47,997 nucleotides of DNA. It comes from Streptomyces sp. GESEQ-4. Lineage in GTDB: Bacteria; Actinomycetota; Actinomycetes; Streptomycetales; Streptomycetaceae. Where the stretch lies: assembly GCF_017948455.1 (NCBI RefSeq), contig NZ_JAFFSU010000040.1, positions 1-47,997 of the forward strand. The letters are read 5' to 3'. The notes under the pieces were generated by a model. It did not search any database. It worked only from the letters and a program-made list of their open reading frames with translations, and was not told the origin of the DNA. Of this stretch, positions 1 through 7,354 are shown in pieces (position 1 is the first letter of the stretch; each line of letters begins with the position of its first letter). A program made the position numbers and the translations under genes.

Positions 1-40
1 TGCGGGTCCGCGGTCGCGTGCGTGGCGCTCCGCCCGCCCC

Positions 41-134
41 AGCTGCGGGCAGTCGTGCCGCCTGGGGCGGCGCCCACCCAGCAGGCGGCAGCACCTCCCG
101 CCAAGCTGCGGGCAGTCGTGCCGCCTGGGGCGGC
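41..134. repeat. Two direct copies of a 31-bp Streptomyces-type intergenic repeat
   Basis: Positions 41-71 and 104-134 are identical over 31 bp; each begins AGCTGCGGGCAGTCGTGCCG. The second copy continues into a hairpin with arms CGTGCCGCC and GGCGGCACG. A third copy, inverted and one base shorter, lies inside the DUF2637 gene at 15300-15329. No gene is seen in 1-267 apart from these repeats. Confidence 0.8.
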
Positions 135-267
135 ACGGGTGGGCGCAGGCGGCGCCCCGTCAGCGCCGGGCTGCGCGACCCACCCCGCCCCAGCCACCGC
201 GCCGGGTGCGTTCTGGTCCGACGTCTCGTCGGCAAAGGTGGGGGTCCGGTCGGCGTAGCCTCGTTGC

Positions 268-1260
268 ATGTCGAAGTACGGATCGTTTCCCGGTACGCGT
301 CCTCGGCGGCTGCGTACGAGTCCTGTCATGCGGCGGATGGTTGCCGAGACCCGGCTGTATCCGGCCGACTTCATCCTGCCCGCGTTCGTGCGGGAGGGTG
401 TGAGTGAGCCGGTGCCTATCGCGGCCATGCCGGGGGTTGTGCAGCACACTCGGGACAGCCTGAAGAAGGCGGCTGCCGATGCTGTGGCGGCCGGGGTGTC
501 CGGGATCATGCTCTTCGGGGTGCCGGAGGAGTCGAAGAAGGACGCCCTGGGGACGCCGGGGACCGATCCGGACGGGATTCTGCAGGTCGCGATTCGGGAT
601 GTGCGGGCCGAGGTCGGCGATGAGTTGCTGGTGATGTCTGATCTGTGTCTGGATGAGACCACCGATCATGGGCACTGTGGGGTGCTTGATGATCAGGGGC
701 GTGTGGACAATGACGCCACCCTTGAGCGCTACGCCGAGATGGCTCAGGTACAGGCCGATGCCGGGGCGCATGTCGTGGGGCCCAGCGGGATGATGGACGG
801 GCAGATCGGCGTCGTGCGTGATGCCCTTGATCAGATCGGGCGGGAGGACGTGGCGGTGCTGGCGTACACCGTCAAGTACGCCTCCGCCTTCTACGGGCCC
901 TTCCGGGAGGCTGTCGGCTCGTCGTTGCAGGGGGATCGGAAGACGTATCAGCAGGATCCCGCCAATGCGCGGGAGTCGCTGCGGGAGCTCGCCCTCGATC
1001 TGGAGGAAGGGGCCGACATGGTGATGGTGAAGCCTGCCGGGCCCTATCTGGACGTTCTGGCGCGTGTTGCTGATGTGGCGGATGTGCCGGTGGCCGCCTA
1101 TCAGATCTCCGGTGAGTACTCGATGATCGAGGCCGCCGCCGAGAAGGGGTGGATCGACCGGGACCGGGCGATCCTGGAGGCGCTGACCGGGATCAAGCGG
1201 GCCGGTGCGCAGAACATCCTCACCTACTGGGCCACCGAGGTCGCCCAGAAGGTGAGGTAG
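268..1260 (+). CDS. hemB: Delta-aminolevulinic acid dehydratase (porphobilinogen synthase)
   Basis: This cytosolic tetrapyrrole-pathway enzyme condenses two 5-aminolevulinate molecules to porphobilinogen. The 330-residue length is normal for the family. Both family lysines are visible: one in YTVKYASAFYGPF and the Schiff-base lysine in MVMVKPAGPY. The metal-site segment is DLCLDETTDHGHCG, which keeps two cysteines but replaces the third with Asp, a mixed Zn/Mg-type site. The ATG start gives the usual actinobacterial N-terminus with an Arg-rich segment before MRRMVAETRLYPADFI. It stands alone here; the other hem genes would lie left of the window. Identification is secure from overall sequence. 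Confidence 0.97.
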   Translation: MSKYGSFPGTRPRRLRTSPVMRRMVAETRLYPADFILPAFVREGVSEPVPIAAMPGVVQHTRDSLKKAAADAVAAGVSGIMLFGVPEESKKDALGTPGTDPDGILQVAIRDVRAEVGDELLVMSDLCLDETTDHGHCGVLDDQGRVDNDATLERYAEMAQVQADAGAHVVGPSGMMDGQIGVVRDALDQIGREDVAVLAYTVKYASAFYGPFREAVGSSLQGDRKTYQQDPANARESLRELALDLEEGADMVMVKPAGPYLDVLARVADVADVPVAAYQISGEYSMIEAAAEKGWIDRDRAILEALTGIKRAGAQNILTYWATEVAQKVR

Positions 1261-1292
1261 TTGGTCGGCGCGGGGCGGTCAGTGGTCAGTGG

Positions 1293-1976
1293 TCAGTTCA
1301 GGGCGTTCGCCATGTCCGACTGCCAGTACGTCACCGACATCGAGCTGTCGTAGTAGACGCCCTTGGCCGGCAGGGGCGGGGTCGCGGACGCGCCGCCGGA
1401 GGTGTTCGGGGTTCCGCCCTGGAACGCGATCGTGAGCTTCTTGCCGGTGGTGCCGCCGTCGCCGCTGCCGTCGGCCGCGGCGAGGAGGACGCCCGCGTAG
1501 CCGGAGGCTCCGGGGGAGAGGGTGGGGACAGCCTGCGGCTTGCTGTCCGGCATCGGCTGCGGCACCCACTGCATCTCGTCGAAGCGGATCACCGGGTAGT
1601 ACATCAGCGAGCACGCCTTCGAGCCGGTGTTGGTCACGGTGAGCAGCATGTGGTTGAGCGGGCGGGAGACCGGCTGGGCGGTGACCTTGGTGTTGGAGCC
1701 GTTGCAGATGGCGGGGTTGGACGTGGACTTGTCGGTCTGGTCGGTCGTCTTGTTCGTCTTCTCGGTGGTCTGGTTCGTCTGTGAGGGCTTTCCGGAGTCG
1801 GAGTTCGTCGGCTGCGATCCCTTGGTGTCGTCCGTGGGCGACGCCGGTGCCGTCGGCGTCAGCTTCGACGCACCCTCGTCCTTGGTGCCCGTTCCGTTGT
1901 CGCACGCGGTGAGAGCGAGGGTGGCGAGCGTGATGCCTGCGGCGGCGAAGAGGCGGGCGTGGCGGAAGGTGCGCAT
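1293..1976 (-). CDS. DUF4232-type secreted lipoprotein
   Basis: A 227-residue protein convergent with hemB. It starts with a lipoprotein signal peptide (Arg-rich n-region, hydrophobic core, lipobox LTAC with Cys25), so it should be anchored on the outer face of the membrane. Residues 30-95 are a Ser/Thr/Lys/Gln-rich low-complexity spacer. The rest resembles the DUF4232 beta-rich domain, with two Cys (CNGSN and KACSL) likely forming a disulfide. The frame is open further upstream, but the ATG at 1976 is the only start giving a signal peptide and has AAGGAC upstream. Ligand and function are unknown. Confidence 0.85.
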   Translation of the reverse strand: MRTFRHARLFAAAGITLATLALTACDNGTGTKDEGASKLTPTAPASPTDDTKGSQPTNSDSGKPSQTNQTTEKTNKTTDQTDKSTSNPAICNGSNTKVTAQPVSRPLNHMLLTVTNTGSKACSLMYYPVIRFDEMQWVPQPMPDSKPQAVPTLSPGASGYAGVLLAAADGSGDGGTTGKKLTIAFQGGTPNTSGGASATPPLPAKGVYYDSSMSVTYWQSDMANALN

Positions 1977-2013
1977 GGCTGGGTCCTTGTCCGTGGGAGC
2001 TGGGTCGCTGTGG

Positions 2014-2877
2014 ATGAGGAGAGCCTGTGCGATAGTGCGTCCCGGCCGCATCAACTGGCGGCAGGGCGATGACGGGCGGCGCAGTCCGGTCGGTGCGGCG
2101 GCGTCGTCCGGAGGTGTGTCCGCGACGCCGACCAAGAGCTCGGCCGGGGCGACCGCGAAGGAGACCGAGTCCGGTAGTAGGAAGGGCACGCCGTCCGTTT
2201 CGCCCTCGGTCAGCCGTACGAGCGGTGGGGGCAGCGGTGCGCCGGCCGGTGAGGATCCCGGGAACGAGGCTGGGCCGCTGCTGACCGTTAATACGCGGCC
2301 GTACACCTGGGAAGGGCCCTGTTCGCAGCACTATCTGATCGACCGGCCCCCGGCGGAGGTCCCTCCGCCGCCCTTCGAGCAGGGCGCGCCGGCGTGGGTG
2401 TCGGCGGAAGGGGCGGTGTCGGCGGGGGAGCAGCTGGTGACGCTGACCGTGCAGGGGACCGGGGAGCGGACGGTGGTCCTCGACAGTCTGGCGGTCCATG
2501 TGGTCGGCAGGGGCATGCCGCTCGCCTGGAACGACTACGTGATGGGTGTCGGCTGCGGTGGCGATGTGCCGACGCACCCCTTCACCGTGGCCCTCGACGC
2601 GGCCCGTCCGGTCGTGCAGCCCGCGGCCGGGCAGCGGGACTTCCCGTTCTCGGTGAGCGAGTCGGACCCGGAGGTCTTCCGCATCATGGCCGACGCCTCG
2701 GCGTACGACGTGCGCTGGTATCTGGAGCTGAAGTGGTCCAGCGGCACACGGCAGGGCACGGTGGTCGTCGACGACGGCGGTGAGCCGTTCCGCACGAGCG
2801 GCAACAACGGCCGTCCCTCGTACGAGTTCCCGCTCGGCGGCGAGAAGTGGGTCGAGGCGGCGGGGGCAGGGTCCTAG
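2014..2877 (+). CDS. Orphan C-terminal sensory-type domain of a Streptomyces regulator family (N-terminus uncertain)
   Basis: The region coding for residues after about 95 (from about 2290) matches, from memory, the extracytoplasmic beta-rich domain that follows an XRE-type HTH and one membrane helix in many Streptomyces regulators. Conserved pieces are the segment before PPAEVPPPPFEQ, GCGGD, SVSESDPEVFRI and LKWSSGTRQGT. Here neither an HTH nor a membrane segment precedes it, only a Ser/Thr/Pro/Gly-rich stretch. The frame is open from 1627, which would overlap the lipoprotein gene on the other strand. ATG 2014 and GTG 2035 are candidate starts, neither with a strong ribosome site. It may be a stand-alone sensor domain or a 5'-truncated remnant. 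Confidence 0.55.
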   Translation: MRRACAIVRPGRINWRQGDDGRRSPVGAAASSGGVSATPTKSSAGATAKETESGSRKGTPSVSPSVSRTSGGGSGAPAGEDPGNEAGPLLTVNTRPYTWEGPCSQHYLIDRPPAEVPPPPFEQGAPAWVSAEGAVSAGEQLVTLTVQGTGERTVVLDSLAVHVVGRGMPLAWNDYVMGVGCGGDVPTHPFTVALDAARPVVQPAAGQRDFPFSVSESDPEVFRIMADASAYDVRWYLELKWSSGTRQGTVVVDDGGEPFRTSGNNGRPSYEFPLGGEKWVEAAGAGS

Positions 2878-2887
2878 CGGCGAGGGC

Positions 2888-3094
2888 TTAGTGGGTCTGG
2901 TCGGGTGTCGGTGTGGGGGACACCGGGGGTGGGGTGGAGGACGTTGTCGAGCTGGTCGTGGCCGATGGGCCCTCGTCGCGCAGGCCTTCGCCGTCCTCGC
3001 ACCCTGTGAGCGCACCCGCGAGCACGAGTGCGGCGAGTACGGCCGTCGTCGTGGCGAGCAGCCGGGTTCGGTCGGCGGCGGGGCGTGCGGACAT
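2888..3094 (-). CDS. Small lipoprotein, function unknown
   Basis: A 68-residue protein with an n-region containing Arg, a hydrophobic stretch (residues 12-28) and lipobox LTGC (Cys32). The mature part is only about 36 residues, rich in Ser, Thr and Pro. AAGGG lies just upstream of the ATG. Its stop is 10 bp from the stop of the convergent gene at 2877. No domain is recognised; the predicted membrane-anchored location is the only functional statement supported. The 280 bp that follow to 3374 hold no gene that I can see. Confidence 0.65.
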   Translation of the reverse strand: MSARPAADRTRLLATTTAVLAALVLAGALTGCEDGEGLRDEGPSATTSSTTSSTPPPVSPTPTPDQTH

Positions 3095-3374
3095 GGTGGC
3101 CCTTTCGGTCTTGGGTTTCCGGGAGGCTTCAGCTTGCGCGGTGATCGGCCACGACCGCCAGGGTCGCCGGGGGATTCGGGACGTGGGATGGGGTGGGATG
3201 GCGGCTGAGCTGGGGGGATGGTGTTTCTCTCGGGTGCGGGACGGGACGGGGATCGGGGGCTGATCCGCTGTCCCGGCCGGGCTGGGCCGGGCTGGGGGCC
3301 TAGGACGAAAGTCCGGCGTCGGTTCCTGCCGGGGGCGGCGGCCATGGGGTGAGTGGCGTGCCTACGGTGGGGGC

Positions 3375-4220
3375 ATGCCCGAGTCAATCGTGGAATCCGC
3401 GGGATTCGACCTCGATGCGTACTTCAAGCGGATCGGCTGGGAGGGCGAGCGGCGTGCGGACCTGGCCACGCTGAAAGGTGTGCATCTGGCGCATGCGCGG
3501 AGCATCCCGTTCGAGAACCTGGACGCCCTGCGTCGTACGGCGCCCTCCCTCGACCCCGTCGATCTGATGGCCAAGCTGGTCCACAGCCGGCGCGGTGGCT
3601 ACTGCTACGAGCACAACACGCTGTTCTCGCTCGCGCTGGACGCGCTGGGTTTCCGTATGACCCGGCTGGCGGCCCGCGTCGCCGTCGGCGCGGACCGCCT
3701 CGAGAGCCGGCCTCGCACCCACATGGCGCTGCTGGTGGAGGCTCCGGGCGATCCGCGGCCCTACCTCGCCGACGTCGGCTTCGGGGCGGTCGGCGCGCTC
3801 CTTGAGCCAGTGCCGTTGCTGGCGGACATCGAGTTCCGGGGTGGCGGGCGGCGGCACCGGCTGGTGCGGGTGCCGCACCGGGGGCCGCTGGAGATGTGGA
3901 TGCTTCAGGCCCACGAGGAGCGGTCCGGGAGCTGGGCGGACCAGTACGCCTTCACCGTGGAGCCGTTCGAGAAGCCTGACTTCGAGGTCATCAACTGGCA
4001 TGTCGCGACGAACCCGCGCTCTCCCTTCACCCAGCAGCTCTACGTCCAGCGCACCACCGCCGAACGCCACCTCCACCTCTATGGCCGCATCCTCACCGAG
4101 ACACGCGCCGACGACGGCACGGTGACGGAGCGGGAGGTGACGGACGAGGCGGAGGCACGCCGGATCCTGGACGAGGAGTTCCTGATCGCCGTTCCCGGCG
4201 GCATGACGCTGTTGGGGTGA
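3375..4220 (+). CDS. nat: Arylamine N-acetyltransferase
   Basis: It transfers acetyl from acetyl-CoA (or related acyl-CoAs) to arylamines or hydrazines. The cysteine-protease-like catalytic triad is visible: Cys77 in RGGYCYE, His116 in RTHMAL and Asp133 in ADVGFG. The 281-residue length is typical of bacterial NATs. The N-terminal motif PFENLD is also present. It stands as a single gene whose stop lies 13 bp from the stop of the convergent DUF4253 gene. The physiological substrate cannot be told from the sequence; roles in xenobiotic detoxification or amide formation are known in the family. Confidence 0.93.
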   Translation: MPESIVESAGFDLDAYFKRIGWEGERRADLATLKGVHLAHARSIPFENLDALRRTAPSLDPVDLMAKLVHSRRGGYCYEHNTLFSLALDALGFRMTRLAARVAVGADRLESRPRTHMALLVEAPGDPRPYLADVGFGAVGALLEPVPLLADIEFRGGGRRHRLVRVPHRGPLEMWMLQAHEERSGSWADQYAFTVEPFEKPDFEVINWHVATNPRSPFTQQLYVQRTTAERHLHLYGRILTETRADDGTVTEREVTDEAEARRILDEEFLIAVPGGMTLLG

Positions 4221-4232
4221 CTCAGTGCATGC

Positions 4233-5060
4233 TCAGTCCCACCAGAAGTGCCAGGCCGGTTGGTTGAGGAGGCGGTGCTCGGCGTAGGCGCGCAGGGTGG
4301 TGTCGTTGCTCTGCCAGATGTTGTCCGGGCAGAACGCGAAGTGCTCGGCGGCGAGTGCCTCCGCGTCGGCCTGGGTCGAGGGCGGGGCCGCGACGGACAC
4401 CAGCAGGTGGTCGAAGCCGAGCGCCACGACCCGTATGCCGAAGCGGTCCTCCCAGGAGCGGAGTACGGCGCACAGCCGGGCCACGTCGCCCTCGTGGTTC
4501 GCCGGGCCCGACCAGCCGATCGCCGCCGGTATATCCGCGCTGCGGCGCGCGGGGACCAGGGCGAGGTGCGGGTCCTTGAACGGGCCGCCGCCCGCGAGGA
4601 GGAGCGAGTCCGCGATCTCGGTGGCGGCGAAGTCGGGGTCGGGGGCGGAGGGTGCGGCTGATTCGGTGGAGTCGGCTGCGGGCTCTGGGACTTCGGCGAG
4701 GCCGGGCCACTCCTCGCCCTCCTCTCCCTCGCAGTCCTCCCAGAGCTCCTCCAGCACCTCGTCCGCGTCGTGATCGCCCGGGTACGACACCTCTCCCGGC
4801 ATCAAGTTCCAGTCCTCTGGGCCGCCTTGGCTCCCGCCGGTCTCTATCAGCACCGGCAGCAGCCCGGCCCGTCCGGCCGGCGTGCCCAGCTTCGTCCAGA
4901 CGCCCACCGACGCGGGCGTCTCTGCATGCCACAACAACGGCTCATGCCAAGGGCCTTCGTCGGTCGCGTCGATCAGTCGCCCCGGCGGAAGCGTGAGCCC
5001 GAGCGCACGACCGCTCGGATCGGCCGCGAGCGTGGGCAGCGGGTTGGGAAGTGTCGCCAT
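4233..5060 (-). CDS. DUF4253 domain-containing protein
   Basis: A 275-residue cytosolic protein with no signal peptide. The C-terminal half (about residues 165-275) carries the DUF4253 pattern: a segment ALVPARRSADIPAAIGW, then VLRSWEDRFGIRVVALGFD, and the terminal AEHRLLNQPAWHFWWD. The N-terminal half has an acidic stretch (DADEVLEELWEDCEGEEGEE). ATG 5060 was preferred over the longer open frame because MATLPNPLP is a typical start. The family function is unknown. The 280 bp upstream, to 5340, hold no gene that I can see. Confidence 0.8.
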   Translation of the reverse strand: MATLPNPLPTLAADPSGRALGLTLPPGRLIDATDEGPWHEPLLWHAETPASVGVWTKLGTPAGRAGLLPVLIETGGSQGGPEDWNLMPGEVSYPGDHDADEVLEELWEDCEGEEGEEWPGLAEVPEPAADSTESAAPSAPDPDFAATEIADSLLLAGGGPFKDPHLALVPARRSADIPAAIGWSGPANHEGDVARLCAVLRSWEDRFGIRVVALGFDHLLVSVAAPPSTQADAEALAAEHFAFCPDNIWQSNDTTLRAYAEHRLLNQPAWHFWWD

Positions 5061-5340
5061 GTCACCGACTGTAAGGCCGACCACTGACAACGGTTCGAGA
5101 TCGTTCCGGCCTCGAAGCGGCGTAGGACGGGACACGAATCGCACACGGTTCGCACGCGGGCGACGGAAACATCGGGGACCTTGGATGGTTCTGTCCCTGA
5201 ATAGGCCTTTGGGTTACCCCCAACACCCCGCTGAGCAGGGACTTCTAGCGCGTTGACGAGAACCCGTCAGCTCCGTACGTTCTGCCTCTGGCCGGATCCG
5301 ATCGGTGAGGCTCAAGCATCGATCCCATGGGGGGATTCAC

Positions 5341-5697
5341 ATGAACTGGTTCGTCGACGTTGTCAAGAAGTACGCGGTGTTCAACGGGCGTGCGCGCCGC
5401 CAGGAATACTGGATGTACACGCTGATCTACATGGTCATCGCCATCGTGCTGTCGGTCGTCGACCTCGCCGTCCTCGGGACGAACATCCTCGTCCCCATCC
5501 TCACCGTCGCGCTCTTCCTGCCGTCCCTGGGTGTCACGATCCGCCGGCTCCACGACACCGGCCGTTCTGGCTGGTGGGTCTTCATCAGCATCGTCCCGCT
5601 CGTCGGCCTGATCGTGATGCTGGTCTTCCTCTGCGCGGACAGCAAGGACGCCAACAAGTACGGCCCGAACCCCAAGTTCGCGCCGGCGCACGTCTGA
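5341..5697 (+). CDS. DUF805 family membrane protein
   Basis: A 118-residue integral membrane protein with the DUF805 signature: N-terminal YAVFNGRARRQEYW, then hydrophobic helices, then RRLHDTGRSGWW between membrane segments, and a short polar tail (KYGPNPKF). Three or four helices are predicted by eye. The ATG at 5341 is preceded by GGGGGG about 7 nt upstream; the upstream in-frame extension has no such site. Family members sit in the cytoplasmic membrane and have no established function. Monocistronic, convergent with the DUF397 gene. Confidence 0.88.
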   Translation: MNWFVDVVKKYAVFNGRARRQEYWMYTLIYMVIAIVLSVVDLAVLGTNILVPILTVALFLPSLGVTIRRLHDTGRSGWWVFISIVPLVGLIVMLVFLCADSKDANKYGPNPKFAPAHV

Positions 5698-5706
5698 CGA
5701 TTCGGT

Positions 5707-5895
5707 TCAGCGGGTCGCGTACGCGGTGAAAGCGGCCCAGGCCTCGGGGGAAGCGGTGAAAGTGGGGCCGCTTTCCTCGGGGTTCTTGGAGTCGCGGATG
5801 TGGATGAGGCCGGGGCGGGTGGCAACCTCGACACATTGGCCGCCTTCGTCGCCGCTGTAGGTCGACTTGAACCACTGAAGTGCCTCGGTGCTCAT
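5707..5895 (-). CDS. DUF397 family small protein (WhiJ-associated)
   Basis: A 62-residue protein with the DUF397 landmarks: WFKSTYSGDEGGQCVEVA at the N-terminus, then IHIRDSKNPE and the C-terminal FTASPEAWAAFTAY. Its start codon overlaps the stop of the upstream regulator gene (ATGA), so the two are translationally coupled. In Streptomyces such small proteins pair with WhiJ-like XRE regulators and are proposed to modulate their DNA binding in developmental control. The partner gene and arrangement here fit that pattern exactly. Confidence 0.92.
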   Translation of the reverse strand: MSTEALQWFKSTYSGDEGGQCVEVATRPGLIHIRDSKNPEESGPTFTASPEAWAAFTAYATR

Positions 5896-6719
5896 TGCTC
5901 TCCTAGCAGGCGGTCGAGCAGGCCCATTGAGTCCTGTGTGGTCAGGGCCTGTGTCCGCAGCATCGCATACTTGCGCGCGAGGATGGACACCTCATCAGCG
6001 TCGGAAACCCACTGGCTGCCGCGTTGCGATTCGGTGTACGCGAGGTGCTGGTGGTCCGGCGTTTCGAGGAGCGTGAAGGGACCGTTGAGCCCAGCGCTGT
6101 ACGGGCTGTTCAACGGCAGGAACTGCAGTGACACGCAAGGCAGTTCAGCCACCGCCCGCAAATGCCGCAGCTGCTCCAGCCGTACCTCCGCCCCGCCGAT
6201 CACCATGTGCAGTACCGGCTCCCACACGATGAAGCTCAGTGTCGGTGGGGTCTTGCGGTGCAGGATCTCCTGGCGTTCCAGGCGGGCTGCCGTGCGCGTC
6301 TCGATCTCGTCCTCGTCGTACGCGGGAACGCGGTTGCGCAGGACGGCCCCGACGTATGCCTCGGTCTGAAGCAGGCCGGGGAGCACCGCGTTGTCGTACC
6401 ACGACAGCGCAATCGCCTCCCGCTCATGCTGCATATACAGCTCCGCCCACATCGGGAACTGGTCGATCTCCGGCAGGTTCGCCACGCCCACCGACAGCAT
6501 CCCCTTCGTCTGGAGGATGTCGTCCAACAGCGCCGCCAGGTCCGGTTTCAGAGACCTTCTGCCCTGCTCGATCGACGCGATCGTCTCCTCGTCCAGCTTG
6601 ACCCGGTCGCCCAGCGCACTCTGGGTGTAGCCCGCGACACGACGCGCCGCGCCCAGTTGCTTGCCGAGCATCTTCATCGAGGTCAGGTTCTTCGGCCGCG
6701 GCGGCCTCTTCGCGCTCAT
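5892..6719 (-). CDS. XRE-family regulator with DUF5753 domain (WhiJ-like)
   Basis: A 275-residue DNA-binding protein. The helix-turn-helix occupies about residues 17-70 (LGKQLGAARRVAGYTQSALG then ASIEQGRR). The remainder is DUF5753 with the hallmark segments ALSWYDNAVLPGLLQTEAY, RLERQEIL and VSLQFLPL. ATG 6719 was chosen over upstream ATGs because it begins MSAKRPPRPK just before the helix-turn-helix. It is coupled to the DUF397 gene downstream and divergent from a HATPase gene 113 bp away, the classic whiJ/abaA-like gene trio. The divergent region contains repeats that may be its operator. Confidence 0.92.
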   Translation of the reverse strand: MSAKRPPRPKNLTSMKMLGKQLGAARRVAGYTQSALGDRVKLDEETIASIEQGRRSLKPDLAALLDDILQTKGMLSVGVANLPEIDQFPMWAELYMQHEREAIALSWYDNAVLPGLLQTEAYVGAVLRNRVPAYDEDEIETRTAARLERQEILHRKTPPTLSFIVWEPVLHMVIGGAEVRLEQLRHLRAVAELPCVSLQFLPLNSPYSAGLNGPFTLLETPDHQHLAYTESQRGSQWVSDADEVSILARKYAMLRTQALTTQDSMGLLDRLLGEQ

Positions 6720-6750
6720 GCTGGTCTCAATCCCCCAGGGCACACGTACG

Positions 6751-6798
6751 TCACCGGGTGGGAGCCCGTACAAAAAATCCGTACGGGTTCACCGGGTG
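6751..6798. promoter_or_regulatory. Candidate operator in the divergent XRE/HATPase promoter region
   Basis: Two direct copies of TCACCGGGTG (6751-6760 and 6789-6798) flank an inverted repeat CCCGTAC (6765-6771) / GTACGGG (6781-6787) with an A-rich centre. The nested symmetry in the only divergent intergenic region of the cluster suggests binding by the WhiJ-like regulator. This is inference from symmetry alone. Confidence 0.45.
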
Positions 6799-6832
6799 AT
6801 CAACGCTAGTCACTCTCCGCAACTCTCGTCCC

Positions 6833-7354
6833 GTGAACGAGACGATCCAACTCCCGCCGCTGCGCCAGAAGTTCTTCCCCCGTGACCGGCGATCCGTGCC
6901 CGCCGCACGGCGGTTCGCGGCCGAGACTCTTGCCGGGTGGGGGCTCGACGGGAGCCCGCGCGCGGACGACGTACTGCTCTGTGTGAGCGAACTGGTGACC
7001 AACGCGTTGACGCACGGCGTTCCGCCCGGGCGGCAGTTGCTGCTGTTCCTGCGGTACGACGGGCGTGTGGTGGGGGTCGAGGTGCATGACAGCGGGGGTG
7101 GTGTGCCGCGTGTCGTGGAGCAGCGAGACGAGGGTGGGCGGGGACTGGTGCTCGTCGCCGCGTTGAGTGATGGATGGGGGGTGCGTGAACGCGAGTTGGG
7201 GAAAGTGGTGTGGTGTGAGTTCGTCTGTCCCGTGACGGTGCGCGGTGCCGATACCGTGTCGGCCTACGGGGCGACACATAGGGGGACGGGATGGCTGACG
7301 GGCCCGTACTCGCGCGGCTGCACTTCGGGCGTGAGGATGCCGAACGGGATGTGA
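6833..7354 (+). CDS. HATPase-domain protein (anti-sigma/RsbW-like ATP-binding protein)
   Basis: A 173-residue protein with a GHKL ATPase fold of the RsbW class. The N box is CVSELVTNALTHG (Asn57), G1 is HDSGGG (Asp86), and G2-like GGRGL lies at 101-105. Family members bind anti-anti-sigma or sigma factors, or act as stand-alone regulators in Streptomyces differentiation loci. The start is GTG. The conserved domain ends near residue 135; the last about 40 residues look unconserved, and their coding sequence overlaps the next gene by 64 nt. It is divergent from the WhiJ-like regulator and heads a likely operon with the ATPase and kinase. Confidence 0.85.
   Translation: MNETIQLPPLRQKFFPRDRRSVPAARRFAAETLAGWGLDGSPRADDVLLCVSELVTNALTHGVPPGRQLLLFLRYDGRVVGVEVHDSGGGVPRVVEQRDEGGRGLVLVAALSDGWGVRERELGKVVWCEFVCPVTVRGADTVSAYGATHRGTGWLTGPYSRGCTSGVRMPNGM

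Noticed and set aside
41..134. Possible start of a CRISPR array
   Set aside because: Only two copies, with a 32-bp spacing that is itself G/C-rich low-complexity sequence; a further copy lies in a coding gene, so it is a dispersed repeat.
1279..3387. 702-codon open frame on the minus strand
   Set aside because: It is composition-driven: Pro/Arg/His-rich translation, crossing several real genes on both strands, with no domain.
5707..6719. XRE/DUF397 pair as a toxin-antitoxin module
   Set aside because: The DUF5753 and DUF397 domains place it in the WhiJ-type developmental regulator group; no toxin domain is seen.
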